A DNA stretch of 64,000 nucleotides from Ridgeia piscesae (taxonomy: Eukaryota > Annelida > Polychaeta > Sabellida > Siboglinidae). Positions 39,746 to 51,750 of this stretch are shown one piece after another; positions within the stretch are counted from its first letter, which is position 1; each line of letters begins with the position of its first letter. Under the pieces are notes generated by a model. It was given only the letters and a program-made list of their open reading frames with translations, made no database searches and was not told where the DNA came from. The position numbers and the translations under genes were made by a program. The stretch is taken from positions 193,501 through 257,500 of the forward strand of contig JAODUO010000582.1 in the NCBI GenBank assembly GCA_025642075.2, read 5' to 3'.

Positions 39746-41870
39746 ACACCACAGTCCCATATTATTCCAATGGAGAATCAGAAGGACACAACACAATGTA
39801 GTAAGAAGATCCACTGCACAGGTTGCAAACTGTAGCATGTAAAATAAGGGTCATGGCTGCAATTTGGCAATAAAGGTTCATTTAATGGTGTGTGGCATTT
39901 TTGCCGCATAATATATGTATCACTAATTCTGATTTAATTTGTTTGCAGGAATGATATTCGAAACTTATCATCGGAATGACTACTATTTGAACACCAGGAG
40001 ACAGTGTCACCATCAGATTGTTAGCTGACGTATATTTTTCCTTGTGTGACAAAGTTAACTAAAAAGATGCAGAATAATGAATCAGTTTCCCCCAATCTGC
40101 AGATGGAAAATAAATTGCAGAGATTGGCATCATTCCAGAACTTTCCTGAGTTCTGTTCTATTTCCTAGTGTCGTGTCAAAGGCGGGGTTCTACTACACGG
40201 GAGAAGGACACACTGTGGCGTGTTACAGTTGTGGCCTGCGTCTGAACCACTGGGAGTCTGGTGTACATCCGATGACAGTTCATAGACAACTCTCTCCGGA
40301 GTGTCAGTTTGTAGTAGAAGTTATCAGAACAGAAGATGTGTCCACTGCAAGTTCACCAGAAGAGGAGTCGGCCCAGGAAGATGCTGAAATGATGCAGGTG
40401 GAGAATACATCAACACCTGGACATCAACGTCGTAACACCAACAGAGAATGGGTTCCTCCAGAGAGATTCCCATCCAGTGATATGAGGGACAGAATCAACA
40501 ACAACGACCCGGCTTTGTTGGAGGAAATGAAGTCCGAAAGATGTCGATTGTCAAGCTACAGCACCTGGCCAAGAGACACGAACATCGTGCCCGAAGCTCT
40601 GGCCCAGGCCGGACTGTTCTACCTCTGTCGGGCTGATCGTGTCAAGTGCGCCTTCTGTGGCGGCATCCTACGTAACTGGGGACCGTCTGAGGAGCCAATG
40701 AGAGAACATCGCAAGTATTTCCCCACGTGCCCCTTCCTGCAACATCCTATGGCAGCAGGCAATCTAATGGCTGAAGATGAGTCCCCTGACAGCGTGTCCA
40801 TGGTAAGTTTTTCTCCTTCATCCCTGTTATACACGAGTGACGGTCAGTCTAGATACTAAATTCTTTTCATAGAACACTGTCCATAACCATCTCTATCCAT
40901 CTCATGTCCTCCCATGATCATTTCACGTTAGCCCTCTCACCTCAACTGCAGTTTTCATTTCTTCTTTGTCCTAGGTGTTTCTGCTATCTGCCAATTGTCT
41001 TGGTGACTACCGGTAGTACAGTATATCCACAGAGCCATATACAGGCTTAAGTAAAATGTTGCAGAATTTATGTTATTCCAATAATATACTGACAAACACA
41101 GGTATATGACGCCATTTGAAAACAGTACATGGTCATGTAAACTGAATTGATTCTCAAAATTTGTTTGACACGTGTATTGTCTAACAAAGCTTGAAACTGT
41201 GCATTGTTATTATTAGCACTCATCAAAATGGTGGTCTTTTGCCAGCATTATCAATAGTTCCTCATGTTTACTGAGTTTCTGTAAGTTCCACCAATCATTC
41301 AGGAACATAAATACCCATCTAATCAAACCTTGCATTATGGGAGTGTAAACTGAGGCTGGACTGTATTGGAAATGATCCCCATTATTATGATCACCAAGCT
41401 ATTATTTATTCAATTTACTGACCCGTTTCTGGACTGTAACACATTTGCTTAGACAGTGAGACATTGACTTGGACAATCAGTGAGACAGTTCTCTGTGGCT
41501 TTGTCGTAGGTTGTGAATAGACCAGACAGCCAGTCTTGTGACAGCATAGATGGGACTCGTGCCAAAACCCCACCCATGAGATTTTATGACGCTCGACAGA
41601 AAACGTTTGAATCTTGGCCTCATGAGAGCCGCACATCCCCAGATAGACTTGCACGTGCTGGGTTCTTCTACAAAGGTAATGTTAAGGTACACAAACTAAC
41701 CAGCATTGTAAGAAGAAACATTCTGTGAACATGGCCCTTATCCAGCTGATAAATGCAATTATCATAGCGAAAAGCATGGTTGATTACATACCAGAAGTTT
41801 TTCTTGACATCAGTATCCAGTAAAGCTTTCATTGGTAGTAAAATACTACTTAATAAACTAGAGTATGATT

Positions 41871-41926
41871 GTGTGTGTGTGCGTGCGTGCGTGCGTGCGT
41901 GAGAGAGAGAGAGAGAGAAGAGAGAG
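41871..41926. repeat. (GT)n/(CGTG)n/(GA)n compound microsatellite
   Basis: Short runs of GT, then GCGT, then GA in the intron between the two BIR3 half-exons of the plus-strand IAP locus. Confidence 0.9.
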
Positions 41927-42016
41927 TGCTTGGCTGCCCTTGCTGGCATGACAGTTATTTGTCACTGTTATATTTGATGATACACTGTATTAGACACTAT
42001 GTTGTATTTGATTAAG

Positions 42017-42018
<2 letters not shown>

Positions 42019-42077
<59 letters not shown>

Positions 42078-42545
42078 TGTGGTGTATTCAAGGGTCAATA
42101 ATAGGACAATTATTATTTGTAAGATATGTTAACAACATTATCAATGTATCAGATATCCTTTTTAACATTATTAAATTTGCATATGGTACCAATGGTTTTA
42201 TCAGTTCATAACGAGCTGGAAACTGTTGTCAATGAAATGTTATTGCATTCATATCAGCAAATAAAAAGCATCCAATCCACCCAGCATATTTGTTGCTGGA
42301 CTACAAATTACACAGATACAAAACACAAAGTTCTTAGTGATTAAATGCATGAATGGTTTGGCATCGTCTTATCATGCTGAACTTGTTCAACCATGAAAGC
42401 GTGATGGACGCCTACGCCAGAACTATGCGCCAACATTGCACCAAGGCATAACAATGAAGTGTGTTGGTGATTCGGTATTTGGCGCAGCCATGGAATGAAT
42501 TTTAGTGTTATACACGTTTTAATCAGTGTTTATGTTTTAGATTAA
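42019..42545 (+). mobile_element. Degenerate LINE reverse transcriptase fragment
   Basis: Begins with a TA microsatellite (42019-42075). It then encodes CIQGSIIGQLLFVRYVNNI (relative of the GVPQGSILGPLLF RT motif), FAYGTNGFI (a decayed FADDT box) and, in a shifted frame, CMNGLASSYHAELV with GDSVFGAAME, which correspond to the C-terminal end of CR1/jockey-like ORF2. Several frameshifts and stops. A 3'-end-like AT-rich segment follows to about 42830. Confidence 0.8.
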
Positions 42546-44069
42546 TGTATAGATAATTTACATACACATTTAGTAAATGTTTTTAATTTATATAATTTTT
42601 TTTATTTACAGAGGTTTAGTACTATACATCTTTAAAACAGTGTTTAAATTATTTTTAATTGATTTATATAATTTACATACAAAGGTTTACTGGTGTACAT
42701 CTTAAAACCATTTTTTTTTAATTTATATTAATTTATATAATTTACATTTATATTTATTAATACATTTATTATATGTCGATCTGTCATGCGGGAATTAGTG
42801 CTATAGAAAAACGGTAATATTATAGTGGATGCTAATTTGTCTTGTTCATATTCAGTAAATAAAATCTAAAATAACCAAAGATGTTGCATTGTTAAGAGAA
42901 GGTAGAAAAATGCTGTGTAGATCATACATTGTAACATCATATTTTTTATTATACTTTTTTGTCTGTATTTAACTTATTGTATTGAATGATGGGGAGGAGT
43001 AGGTAATTACCCATTAATGTTTGGTCTTTAATCAAATTACTAAAGCATACATTTGGCTAATTATGTCAACTCCATTTATAATACACGTGCAAAATAACTC
43101 TTCAAGAAGCTAATCACTTTATCATTACAAAATATCTTTAAATATGAAGTTATTCTGTAAATGTGTAAACTGTACAAAATATATTTCCATCAGATATGAC
43201 AAGGTTGTTCATTAGAAATAATGAACTCCACAAATATGGGACATGTCATCCAGAGTTATTGCATGTACCAATTTAAAAAGTCAATGTACTATATAGAGGT
43301 GATCAAACTTCAACTCACTACCCGCCGCCACAGAAATGGACTGATTACAATACAAATGTAATCGAGTACGAGTACGATAAGTATTAACTATGAAGACACA
43401 TGAGAACGAGTCCTCAGAAGACAAATGCACTCGAGTACGATTACTTTAGCATGTAATCATGATTACTTTCATGATTACTTTAATGAATGTCCTGTGTCTA
43501 ACATAAAGGCGACTTTCATGGAATCCCTAGGTGGCATTCTTTTTTCTGTTGCTGTGTCACTATCTAGTGTTCTAACTGATTTCATTTACTACTATCCACT
43601 ATCCAGGTGTTATGATTATTAATAATCAAGACAACTTTCTCAGGTATTGAATGAATCATTTAATACTGGATTGATACTCAATGTCTCCATATATCATGAT
43701 ACTACAAATTAAAGGTATTGTAGTGATACTGTAACAAATAGCATACAAGTTTTATAAGGAGTGCCAATTTAGTGGTGGTTCGCTATTCTATTATGTCAAT
43801 GAAGTGTTAAGATGAAAAAGTTTAACTTACAGAAATATTGCAATATTTTAATTGATATACACCCCTGTATTGAGTATTGAACCAGCAGGATATATACTAT
43901 TCAGTAAATCAGTATTCTATGGCTCTAATCTCATGATCTAGTCTGCCAATAAAGAAATAAAATCTGTTGGTGGAATATAACACAAACGTTTATTTTGTTG
44001 TAGTTTAATTTCAGCATAGTATTCAGCACCCACTGCCACTGAGTAAACAGCTGAGAGTCTTGTCATTAT

Positions 44070-44200
44070 TTGTCATGTTTCTAAGTCTCCAAGTTTTACT
44101 CGTTCTGTGCCACTTCTAAAGTCTCTGCATTGGCTTCCTCACTGATATCGTATCATCTTTAAGATATGTACTAAATTATTTATTCATATATTTATTTTAA
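44070..44200 (+). mobile_element. LINE ORF2 fragment
   Basis: The plus frame reads SPSFTRSVPLLKSLHWLPH, then a stop, then YRIIFKICTKLF. This matches the SLHWLPV.YRI.FKI segment of CR1-like LINE ORF2. Very short and broken. Confidence 0.75.
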
Positions 44201-44259
44201 TAAATTTATTATTATAACAAATTGTTATTATTGTAGGACATTTTATGTATTTTTAAGAT

Positions 44260-44448
44260 ACTTATGTATTTTAGAGACAACTTATAATTTTTATTTTACT
44301 TATATATTTTTAGAGACAACTTAATAATTTTATTTTACTTATGTATTTTTTGAGACAACTTAAATTTTTTATTATACATATGTATTTTTTGAGATAACAT
44401 AAAATTGTATTATACTTATGTATTTTTAGAGACAACATATTTTAATTA
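44260..44448. repeat. Degenerate ~40-bp AT-rich tandem repeat
   Basis: About five imperfect copies of an ACTTATGTATTTTTAGAGAC unit with A/T-rich spacers, directly after the LINE fragment. Confidence 0.8.
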
Positions 44449-45059
44449 GTAGCATTTTAGTGGCCTTTTTTATTTTGTTTAATTATAATTTAAAGTATAA
44501 TACTAATTTATGTACACTTTTATAATTACCAGGTAATTTAATTAATTTAGTGAACACTCGATAAGCCATAGGCTTCCATGTTCACATGCCATCTGGAACT
44601 TGGCTCTGGATCGCAGCTTGTTATACCTTGATAAACCTACTATTACTTACCAGGCACTGTCATTAAGCAACCATTATAGTAAATATAATGGTTGCATCAG
44701 GAAAGTGTCTGGTGGTATCACATCATTATATATTGTTAGTTGTTACAGCCCCCAGTTGACACGCTCAGCCAGGTTACATACCCCTGTGTTCTGCTTTGTC
44801 ATCAACAAAACGAACACAAGTTGGTGTCTAACCTGACCAAAACGTGTCGTCCACTCCTGGTAGTGCATAGGTAAGAAACTATTGGTGGATTCACCAGATG
44901 ATGTTACCATGTACAGAACTGTGGAAAGGTAATTGCAGTAGTCACTCTGCTGCGTTTTGTAAAGTTAGCCTTGTCATAAAACGTTACTTCTAAATTTCAT
45001 GTTGAACGTGCAGGCATAACATACCGACTAACTTGAGGCATAGGACAAACATTCATAAT

Positions 45060-45365
45060 TATTTCATGTCTACCAGTAATAAGAAACCTGTCTTATCAGC
45101 ATTTCCAATGGACCATGTCACCAAGGCAGTTTCTACCTTGATTCAAGCAGCGATTGGGATCAGGATTAGACATTTGTGTATCATCTCAGGCATGTCACTG
45201 GAATCATGTGCATGACGATGATGACTGAAATGACTGTTAATTAGTGAACTCAATGGAGTTGTGTACAGTTTGAAAAATAGTGGTCCCAGAACAGAACCTT
45301 GAGGAACACCAAATTAAATAGGGATTGAATGGCCCACAAGAATTGCATTGTCTAGTAACTCAGTG
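45060..45365 (-). mobile_element. LINE reverse transcriptase fragment
   Basis: The minus strand encodes FGVPQGSVLGPLFFKLYTTP (RT domain GVPQGS motif) at about 45318-45258, followed by sequence compatible with the hydrophobic stretch leading to a decayed ADDT box. It lies antisense in the intron of the plus-strand IAP locus. Confidence 0.8.
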
Positions 45366-45699
45366 AGCTAGCTGACAGTGATTTAATTTTAACTTTTATT
45401 TATATCCAAAGATAATTATGTTAACCTGTCTGTGATTAAGAATATGAAACTAACACCCATAGCACCATTTTTGTATGTATTACATTTTTACGTGGACTTT
45501 ATGACTACCAGATTAAAAAAAATTGATGTTTTTTTTTACCACCAGGGGATGGATGCATTTACTGCTACTTCTGCAATGGTTCCCGGAACCTCCACCAGTT
45601 GCAGCCAGATGACGATGCAAGTACTGCGCACTCCCCGCAGTGTCGCCTTAAGAATCTAACTGACCAAAAGAGGAGTCGAGGTCGTCTCAATAGGTAAGA

Positions 45700-46257
45700 A
45701 TGCCAGGCTGAGCTCAAGGAAGTCTGACAGATTTAAATATGCATCCCTATGTAGGCCCACTAGGACGTGCTAGCTCACCAATTCAGTTTTCCTACACAAA
45801 GTTTTAAATAAGAAAATCACCAGACTTATTTAATTCCTGTCCAAAAATCAATTCGAATGCTTTTCACAATTGGAATTTTCATTGTCATATTTCTTAGTTT
45901 CGTACTAGCACAATATCTGAAAGGATGGCTTTGGTAGAGGTGGTATTTTTCTCATTCAAGCATGACCCTTTCAAGTTTTGATCTAGACATGAGGTTCATG
46001 GAAATGGTACTTATTTTAAGGACTTTCTAGTGTCTGCACGTCAGGGCCAAAAAGAGTCTCTGTGTGCTTTTGATTGGGAGAAGTTGTTCATGTTTCATTC
46101 AGTGCTTTGTGGGTGCTACTTTGTTGGTAGGTTTTGTGGTAATATTAGTTTTCATGCTTATTTGGTTTGTTGCAAGTTTGAGTCTGGCTTGTTGCATCTA
46201 TATTGGAGATGCATCAGTTTGTTAGCTGTTTAGCAGCTCATCACTGAAGAGTCTTAG
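45700..46257 (+). other. Gene-free intronic stretch
   Basis: Follows the BIR3 exon donor of the plus-strand IAP locus. No recognised feature before the 18-bp array. Confidence 0.4.
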
Positions 46258-47772
46258 TTGTTTTTGGTGGTTGCATCATGTTTGGTGGTTGAATCATGTT
46301 TGGTGGTTGAATCATGTTTGGTGGTTGAATCATGTTTGGTGGTTGAATCATGTTTGGTGGTTGAATCATGTTTGGTGGTTGAATCATGTTTGGTGGTTGG
46401 ATCATGTTTGGTGGTTGGATCATGTTTGGTGGTTGGATCATGTTTGGTGGTTGGATCATGTTTGGTGGTTGAATCATGTTTGGTGGTTGGATCATGTTTG
46501 GTGGTTGGATCATGTTTGGTGGTTGGATCATGTTTGGTGGTTGGATCATGTTTGGTGGTTGCATCATGTTTGGTGGTTGGATCATGTTTGGTGGTTGGAT
46601 CATGTTTGGTGGTTGGATCATGTTTGGTGGTTGGATCATGTTTGGTGGTTGAATCATGTTTGGTGGTTGGATCATGTTTGGTGGTTGGATCATGTTTGGT
46701 GGTTGGATCATGTTTGGTGGTTGGATCATGTTTGGTGGTTGAATCATGTTTGGTGGTTGAATCATGTTTGGTGGTTGAATCATGTTTGGTGGTTGGATCA
46801 TGTTTGGTGGTTGGATCATGTTTGGTGGTTGGATCATGTTTGGTGGTTGGATCATGTTTGGTGGTTGAATCATGTTTGGTGGTTGGATCATGTTTGGTGG
46901 TTGGATCATGTTTGGTGGTTGGATCATGTTTGGTGGTTGGATCATGTTTGGTGGTTGCATCATGTTTGGTGGTTGGATCATGTTTGGTGGTTGGATCATG
47001 TTTGGTGGTTGGATCATGTTTGGTGGTTGAATCATGTTTGGTGGTTGAATCATGTTTGGTGGTTGGATCATGTTTGGTGGTTGAATCATGTTTGGTGGTT
47101 GGACCATGTTTGGTGGTTGGATCATGTTTGGTGGTTGAATCATGTTTGGTGATTGGATCATGTTTTGTGGTTGGATCATGTTTGGTGGTTGGATCATGTT
47201 TTGTGGTTGGATCATGTTTGGTGGTTGGATCATGTTTGGTGGTTGAATCATGTTTGGTGGTTGGATCATGTTTGGTGGTTGGATCATGTTTGGTGGTTGA
47301 ATCATGTTTGGTGGTTGGATCATGTTTGGTGGTTGGATCATGTTTGGTGGTTGGATCATGTTTGGTGGTAACTGGTTGGATCATGTTTGGTGGTTGGATC
47401 ATGTTTGGTGATTGGATCATGTTTGGTGGTTGGATCATGTTTGGTGGTTGGGTCATGTTTGGTGGTTGAATCATGTTTGGTGATTGGATAATGTTTGGTG
47501 GTTGGATCATGTTTGGTGGTTGGATCATGTTTGGTGGTTGGATCATGTTTGGTGATTGGATCATGTTTGGTGGTTGGATCATGTTTGGTGGTTGAATCAT
47601 GTTTGGTGGTTGGATCATGTTTGGTGGTTGGATCATGTTTGGTGGTTGGATCATGTTTGGTGGTTGGATCATGTTTGGTGGTAACTGGTTGGATCATGTT
47701 TGGTGGTTGGATCATGTTTGGTGGTAACTGGTTGGATCATGTTTGGTGATTGGATCATGTTTGGTGGTTGGA
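46258..47772. repeat. 18-bp minisatellite, about 84 copies
   Basis: Unit ATCATGTTTGGTGGTTGG with a variable base (G, A or rarely C) before ATCATG, and three copies extended by GGTAACTG near 47369, 47682 and 47723. The unit is a multiple of 3, so both strands carry long open frames (up to about 470 codons) that are repeat artefacts. The order of variant units repeats in blocks. It lies in the putative intron between the last BIR exon and the RING remnant of the plus-strand IAP locus. Confidence 0.97.
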
Positions 47773-49943
47773 TAAACCACATATCTAACAATGCTGATGT
47801 AGGTCAACTCTTTGATGCCTTTGGGTGTACATGTGTGTTCCATCTCGGGTCATGTGAGATTGCTAGGCCTGTGTATTTGGTGTCAGGTTGCCTGTTGTAA
47901 TGTACATCGACGTTAATGGGAACCAGCTGATGATGCTCCTGTGTCTGACAAGTCTAATGGTTTCCTATTTGATGATATTTAACACCTCCCTCCACCTGAA
48001 TGTCAGAGGGGTTGAGAAAATGTATGTCAAGTTGGGAGACAACATGGAGATGTTAGATTGTTGCAAGAAAGAATTTATGTTCAAAAGGAAAGAATTTATG
48101 TACAAAGTACCCTTGTGCTTGTTGCTATGTGAGGGTTTAGACTAGTGTGTTTAAAGCGTGGGAGCCAGCCCCTAGGTTTTATTTTTCCATATTACATTCA
48201 TATGACTACAAATGCTGTTGAAGGTTTAGTGCCTGCCAATTTGTGTTTAGTTACTTTACTATTAAGCTCTGAACAATGTTCACAATTTGAAAGATTCCGC
48301 CTACAACACGTTCAAATGGTAAACAAAACATCCGTTTCAAAACAAAATTAATTGGCAATAATGTCGAGGTGACCAGAGTTGACCGCAGTACCATTTGATG
48401 TTTAACTTTCCCATGTTCTATGTAGCAGAATTCCTGTTGTAGCCAAAGCAGCTGGCACCCTTCCTTTAATGTTGATTATGTATAATGTTGTTGCAGTTGA
48501 CTGACGCCTGGTTCAGCAGCAACAACAGCAGCAGAGCACAGTGAGTATGAGAGTAAGGGTACATAGAACAATCAATAGGTGTGATGACACTAGATGTAAT
48601 GGCGGGGTACCATCACTAGTTAAAAGCTATTTGTAGTTCTCTCTGATTCTACACTCAACCATTTGTGTGAATGATAGATAACTGTCTGTCATGCATTTAT
48701 AGTATTTTGCTTGTTTGACCTGGCTAACAATTTTTTAATACGTGTAATAATTTTATATATGGTTTTAGACAGGGTTTTTACCGGGGAAATGGCATTTTTT
48801 CTGGTACATACCCAGGAATAAGTATACAATTTATATTACCACTGGCTTGTTCCTGTAATTACACCTCGTCCATTAAGAATTTACTTAATATTCATCTAAA
48901 GCTAACAGGTTGACTACCGGTAGTTGCTAGTTCAGGTGTATCCTTGTATTTGTTTAAAGCATGAAGCCAACAATATGTTCAAAAGAAAAAATTTCAGTTA
49001 GTAAACAATTTCACCTCTGAAGGGACAATGTACTGGTAAAGAAATATGGTGACCAAAGTCTAATACGGTCAAGTGCCAATTTGCAATATATTTAAGGAAC
49101 AAAGGAAATGTTGAGCTCTGGACATTCGCAGGCTCTACTGTACCCACTCAGCAAACATTAATTAGCCAGCCACACCATGTTGACCTGTAGACTGTGGAAT
49201 AAATATAAGCAGACTGGCTAAGAACTTGCAAACAGCTATAGTCATTACCTCTGTGAGCCCAGAATCAGCTTAAACTTGTAGTGTGCTAAAATCGTCTGGT
49301 AGGAAACCATGTATCCCAGAATCAGTAGATCAGACTATACAGACACATTCTGGCAGACATTCTGCTACTGAAGCACTGGTGATGACTGGTCAGTTAGCAT
49401 CATGAGTGACACAGGAGGAAGGCCGGTTGACAATGTGTGGCAATTGTTTCGCAAGGTTGAAGAAAATTATAATTATGTTTGTTCAGTAATGACCAATATT
49501 AACATGTATGTCATTAAGAATTTCCCCAGTTAGACTGGTATTTACAAATATTGGACTTTACTGGTATGTACCACCCGTTATTTACCAGAGTGGGGCAAAC
49601 GTACCAACACTGCTAATACAGTCTATAACCAATTTAGTAATGTCGAAGTGTGTATAATTATGGTTTAATCTGAAAAGATTACATTTTCCTTGGTTTGCTT
49701 GACTTTTGTCTGCCTTCAACAAAACTTGAGCTATGAATTCCTATGTACAAACGTGCTGTCTTCGTTGCATAGGACACATAATTTAAGAGGAATTGTTATG
49801 CTGACCTTGTACTAAACAACATTAATGGTGTTTCTGCAAATGAGATTTGCATGTTTTCAGAAATATAGATAATATATAACTATACCTGATCTCAGTGCAA
49901 AAATTACACAAAAGTAAATATGTGTTTTATCAATCTGTTGTAG
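47773..49943 (+). other. Putative intron of the plus-strand IAP locus, no clear exon
   Basis: A segment at 48498-48540 (after TTGTTGCAG, before GTGAGT) has exon-like borders, but its phase does not join the preceding BIR exon without a stop. Open frames at 47888-48145 show no known family. Confidence 0.35.
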
Positions 49944-50228
49944 ATACATCATCCTGGTGCTCCACAATGAAAAGTTGCAGACAGAAGCATCCTATTTCTC
50001 CCGTGCGGCCATCTCGCCTGCTGTACCAACTGCGCAACTTCCTGTACAACGTGTCCCAGCTGTGGGGGTGACGTCAGGGGATCGGTCCAAGCGTATCTGT
50101 CATAAGAACACTCATGTTGGCATGATGTCAGGTGTGGTCTCTATGCGTGCACTATTCCCGACATATCACCTGCGTATTTATGGAATATAGCTAAATCAAA
50201 CTCGTACCAGTAGATGATTTCACTGTAC

Positions 50229-50359
50229 CACCTGAGAGAACAGGGCAGGCACCTGTCACACCTGAGAGAACAGGGCAGGCACCTGTCACACCTGAGAGAA
50301 CAGGGCAGGCACCTGTCACACCTGAGAGAACAGGGCAGGGGCAGGTACCTGTCACACCT
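50229..50359. repeat. 30-bp tandem repeat, about 4 copies
   Basis: Unit starting CACCTGAGAGAACAGGGCAG, with the last copy expanded by GGGGCAG. About 120 bp downstream of the RING remnant. Confidence 0.95.
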
Positions 50360-51569
50360 GCGCTCGTTTTCCAGGGGTAGAGAGACTGATTGAATTGGTA
50401 CCATCATCTCACACTGTTGCTTAAGTTATATTGCGTCTTGCATAATTTGTTAAGTATACTCAGGATATGCTGCACTTGCTTCAAATATACGGAAGTGCCA
50501 GTAGGCAGCTGTACATTATATATCCCAGTTATCCAAGAGGCATTTCAACACAGTCAATTTTATATCCTAGTTATCCAAGAGGCATTTCAAAACTGTTATA
50601 TTGAATGTTTTTATTGTATTAATATTTGTAGTTCCATTATGCCAGATAACTACCGTAGGTCACAATGAAGTCACTCATCAGTTCAATGTCCAGCATTGAT
50701 CACACAATACCACCCACGTTTCCAATTTGTCTTATTGTGTTATTAATCGAGTCACATGTTTTTTTACTTGTCATAATAGCATATATATTTCCTTGGTTCT
50801 GTGGAGTACTGAATGTTTTTTATGCCAGTTGTAAGACTACTTATTGTGTATGGACACGTTTTAGCATCAGTTATTTGTAGTCCAGACTGGTGTAGACATT
50901 GTTTGACATTGGAGTTAATCTTAAACACCGCCCTTCATCGTGTAGCTGAGGTGAATGATTACCTTGTATCTTTAGTGATGTGGGTGGAAAACTATCAAGC
51001 CAGGGGTCGAAACTGCCCCTGGCTGAGCGTCTCTGTATACCTGGGGAGTGAGCGGAGTCGAGCTGTACAGTTGGTACAGCACTGGCCATGGGAACAGAGC
51101 AAATACCTGCCCCAACTTGAAAGCATGGATACACGACTGGTGGGAATCCCATTCATGCCATAAATATGTCATGTAACATAAGCTGCATGTGACTGAAATC
51201 ACCCACAATATCATATCAGATGACCTGAGGCTGACCACACTACATGTGGGCGATTTCACTGGCTGACATTAAAAGAGGATTTTTTGAAAGAGCTGTGCCA
51301 GGGCTGGTACTGATGTAATCAGCCACCGCGACCCCATACATGCAAGGATGTCAGAGGGTGTTTGGAAGCAGAGAAAGGGGGTGCTACAATTGAGTACACA
51401 CCCCAACTCCTCGTCCTGTTGACTGACTTGAATCTAGTCCGGAGCACAACAACTGTGTGCACAGTCTATTAATGCGGGAAGTGTCCATGCCTGTAGACAT
51501 AGCAGCAACACCAATCCTCGTATCATCACTTGTGATGAGTAGAGGCAGAGGGCACCTCTAGCTTCGTTG

Positions 51570-51750
51570 GTGGATGTGCTGGTGTGGACATTTGTGTGAA
51601 TTCTGGGAGTGCCCAGGGCACCACTAGCTTCGTTGGTGGATGCACTGGTGCAGACGTTTGTGTGAGTTCTGGGAGTGACCAGGGCACCACTAGCTTCGTT
51701 AATGGATGCACTGGTGCAAACGTTTGTGTGAGTTCTGGGAGTGAATGCTT
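51570..51750. repeat. 66-bp tandem repeat, about 2.7 copies
   Basis: Diverged unit containing GTTTGTGTGAGTTCTGGGAG and ACCACTAGCTTCGTT. It reads in one plus frame as a 22-residue repeat (CVSSGSDQGTTSFV core), but no surrounding gene structure supports coding. Confidence 0.85.

Larger units (their letters stand above)
40103..50106 (+). pseudogene. Second IAP locus (BIR-BIR-BIR-RING), inverted paralogue, apparently decaying
   Basis: Seen: exon 40103-40802 with BIR1 (CYSCGLRLNHW...HRQLSPEC) and BIR2 (CAFCGGILRNW...HRKYFPTC), donor ATG|GTAAGT. Exon 41510-41675 holds the first half of BIR3 (RLARAGFFYKG). Exon 45546-45693 holds its second half (IYCYFCNGS). These junctions are phase-compatible. A RING remnant at 49979-50106 encodes RSILFLPCGHLACC through CPSCGG to the stop. 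Breaks: the BIR1 start (MENKLQRLASFQNFPE from 40103) and the rest of BIR1 are in different frames, with a TAG at 40166-40168. BIR3 has non-canonical Cys/His spacing and no core Trp. The RING lacks the CPVC pair, with a stop in its frame just upstream. No phase-matched exon links 45693 to the RING. Alternatively it makes a shorter BIR protein from a start in the second frame at 40077. Confidence 0.75.

Noticed and set aside
46241..47749. Very long open frames (up to about 470 codons) on both strands
   Set aside because: They arise from the 18-bp minisatellite, whose unit is a multiple of three with few stops. No splice context or homology.
48498..48540. Possible small exon linking BIR3 to the RING in the plus-strand IAP
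   Set aside because: Borders look right, but joining it to the upstream exon in phase gives an immediate stop.
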